Of a stretch of DNA of 7,406 nucleotides, positions 6,552 through 7,406 are shown piece by piece. The stretch lies in NCBI GenBank assembly GCA_946221045.1, contig CAMIIY010000090.1, positions 1 through 7,406 on the forward strand. The letters run 5' to 3'. Every line of letters begins with the position of its first letter. Position 1 is the first letter of the stretch. This DNA comes from an uncultured Oceanospirillaceae bacterium (lineage in GTDB: Bacteria > Pseudomonadota > Gammaproteobacteria > Pseudomonadales > Balneatricaceae). Both the position numbers and the translations under genes were made by a program. The notes beneath the pieces were generated by a model. It ran no database searches. It had not been told where the DNA came from and saw only the letters and a list, made by a program, of their open reading frames with translations.

Positions 6552-7406
6552 ATGTAGTTGCGCAAACCCAGTTCGTATGGATAGGGATTCAGGTATACCT
6601 GCTGGCGCACATATTCACTGCCGTGACGCTTCAGGTAGTGCTGCAACAACGCCAGCGGCACAATCAGATGCACTTTATTGGTACGGTAGTCATCAATCGC
6701 AGACAGCAGATCCTGCCGGGTGACACCGTCCAGGTGCTTCTTGAGATAACCCAGCAAATGCATCAGTACATTGGTATGGGTTTTACGCGTGGCCGGCCTC
6801 TTCAGGTACCCCATCAACTCGGCAATGTAAAGATCTGCCGTTTCCCGGACGGATAAGCGGGGAGCGTCCTGAGCAAGGAAACGGCCCAGATTTTTATACC
6901 CCTGATAATGATGCGCCATCAGTTGATATTTATGCCTGCTATGGAACTGAATAATTTCATGCAACGAAACCGCTGGCAATACCTGAGTTTGCCAGTCGTG
7001 AAAAACAAATACCCGGGTGATAAAGTTTTCTCGCAGAACCGGGTCCTTGAGACGCCCTTCTTCCTCAACCGGTAAGGCGGGATGCAGCTGCATCAACCGT
7101 TCGGCATACAGGCCCGATCCGGCCACATTAGGGTTACCGTTGGCATGGTAAACCTTCACCCGTTCCATACCGCAACTGGGTGAACCCTTCATCAGAATAT
7201 AACCACTCAGGTCAGTGGCTTCCTGCACTACCTCATCGGCATAAGCCTGTAGCGCTTCAGTGACATCGAGCTTAGGGTCTTTGGTACCAACCGCCCTCCG
7301 GCCCTCAGGCATGTCAACCAGACGAATAGGTTGTCTGGGTGTACCAAGACCAATTGCCATTTCCGGACAGAAGCTTTGAAAATCAAAACATTCGCTCAGA
7401 ATATCC
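6548..7406 (-). CDS. DUF523-DUF1722 protein, 5' end cut by window edge
   Basis: The reading frame stays open to the right edge; the first ATG inside the window (7360) is internal, because the 15 codons upstream of it encode the conserved family segment ending FCPE. The visible part is 285 residues. The DUF523 remainder includes CPEMAIGLGTPRQPIRLV (Cys codon 7367-7369) and MKGSPSCGMERVKVY (Cys codon 7172-7174). These are two of the family's three conserved cysteines; the first should lie in the missing N-terminus. TudS, a DUF523 member, is a [4Fe-4S] thiouracil desulfurase, so cluster binding is likely. The C-terminal DUF1722 part, about 165 residues, resembles E. coli YbgA, with FHSRHKYQLMAHH, RPATRKTHTNVLMHLLGYLK and a final YELGLRN. 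Its function is unknown. The stop overlaps the phrB start by 4 bases; ybgA also precedes phr in E. coli. Confidence 0.9.
   Translation of the reverse strand, partial: DILSECFDFQSFCPEMAIGLGTPRQPIRLVDMPEGRRAVGTKDPKLDVTEALQAYADEVVQEATDLSGYILMKGSPSCGMERVKVYHANGNPNVAGSGLYAERLMQLHPALPVEEEGRLKDPVLRENFITRVFVFHDWQTQVLPAVSLHEIIQFHSRHKYQLMAHHYQGYKNLGRFLAQDAPRLSVRETADLYIAELMGYLKRPATRKTHTNVLMHLLGYLKKHLDGVTRQDLLSAIDDYRTNKVHLIVPLALLQHYLKRHGSEYVRQQVYLNPYPYELGLRNYI

Noticed and set aside
7358..7360. ATG as the start of the DUF523-DUF1722 gene
   Set aside because: The frame stays open to 7406 and the upstream codons encode the conserved FCPE segment, so this Met is internal and the gene is truncated only by the window.

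Overview
The window looks like chromosomal DNA of a gammaproteobacterium, probably a marine Oceanospirillales/Marinobacterium-like lineage. This is inferred from the moderate GC content by eye, dense coding, and protein families typical of that group (DUF523-DUF1722 coupled to a class I photolyase, DUF3833, a GNAT-nitrilase fusion, a secreted glutathione peroxidase). No insertion sequence, prophage gene, tRNA, rRNA, CRISPR array or plasmid function is visible, and no intergenic stretch exceeds 200 bases.

Layout. A RidA-family gene runs leftward from 394 to 8. A 143-base divergent spacer (395-537) separates it from a rightward TlyA-type rRNA methyltransferase gene (538-1296). After a 177-base spacer come three rightward genes: a GNAT acetyltransferase-nitrilase fusion (1474-3009), a secreted glutathione peroxidase (3067-3636) and a renalase-like FAD oxidoreductase (3646-4626). 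The last two are separated by only 9 bases and are probably co-transcribed. Three leftward genes meet them tail to tail: a DUF523-DUF1722 protein cut by the right edge (7406-6548), a CPD photolyase (6551-5139) starting in a 4-base ATGA overlap with it, and a DUF3833 protein (5084-4614). The DUF3833 gene overlaps the renalase-like gene by 13 bases at their 3' ends.

Function. Most genes fit a damage-control or housekeeping theme. RidA clears reactive enamines and imines. Renalase-like enzymes oxidise wrongly reduced NAD(P) isomers. The peroxidase removes peroxides in the envelope. Photolyase reverses UV dimers. DUF523 proteins include [4Fe-4S] thiouracil desulfurases. Several nitrilase-superfamily members repair damaged metabolites. 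This shared theme is an inference from family membership.

I see no clear new multi-gene system. The most interesting points are the translational coupling of a DUF523-DUF1722 protein with photolyase, a leaderless DUF3833 protein next to photolyase (resembling a cut-down light/singlet-oxygen cluster), and the GNAT-nitrilase fusion of unknown substrate.
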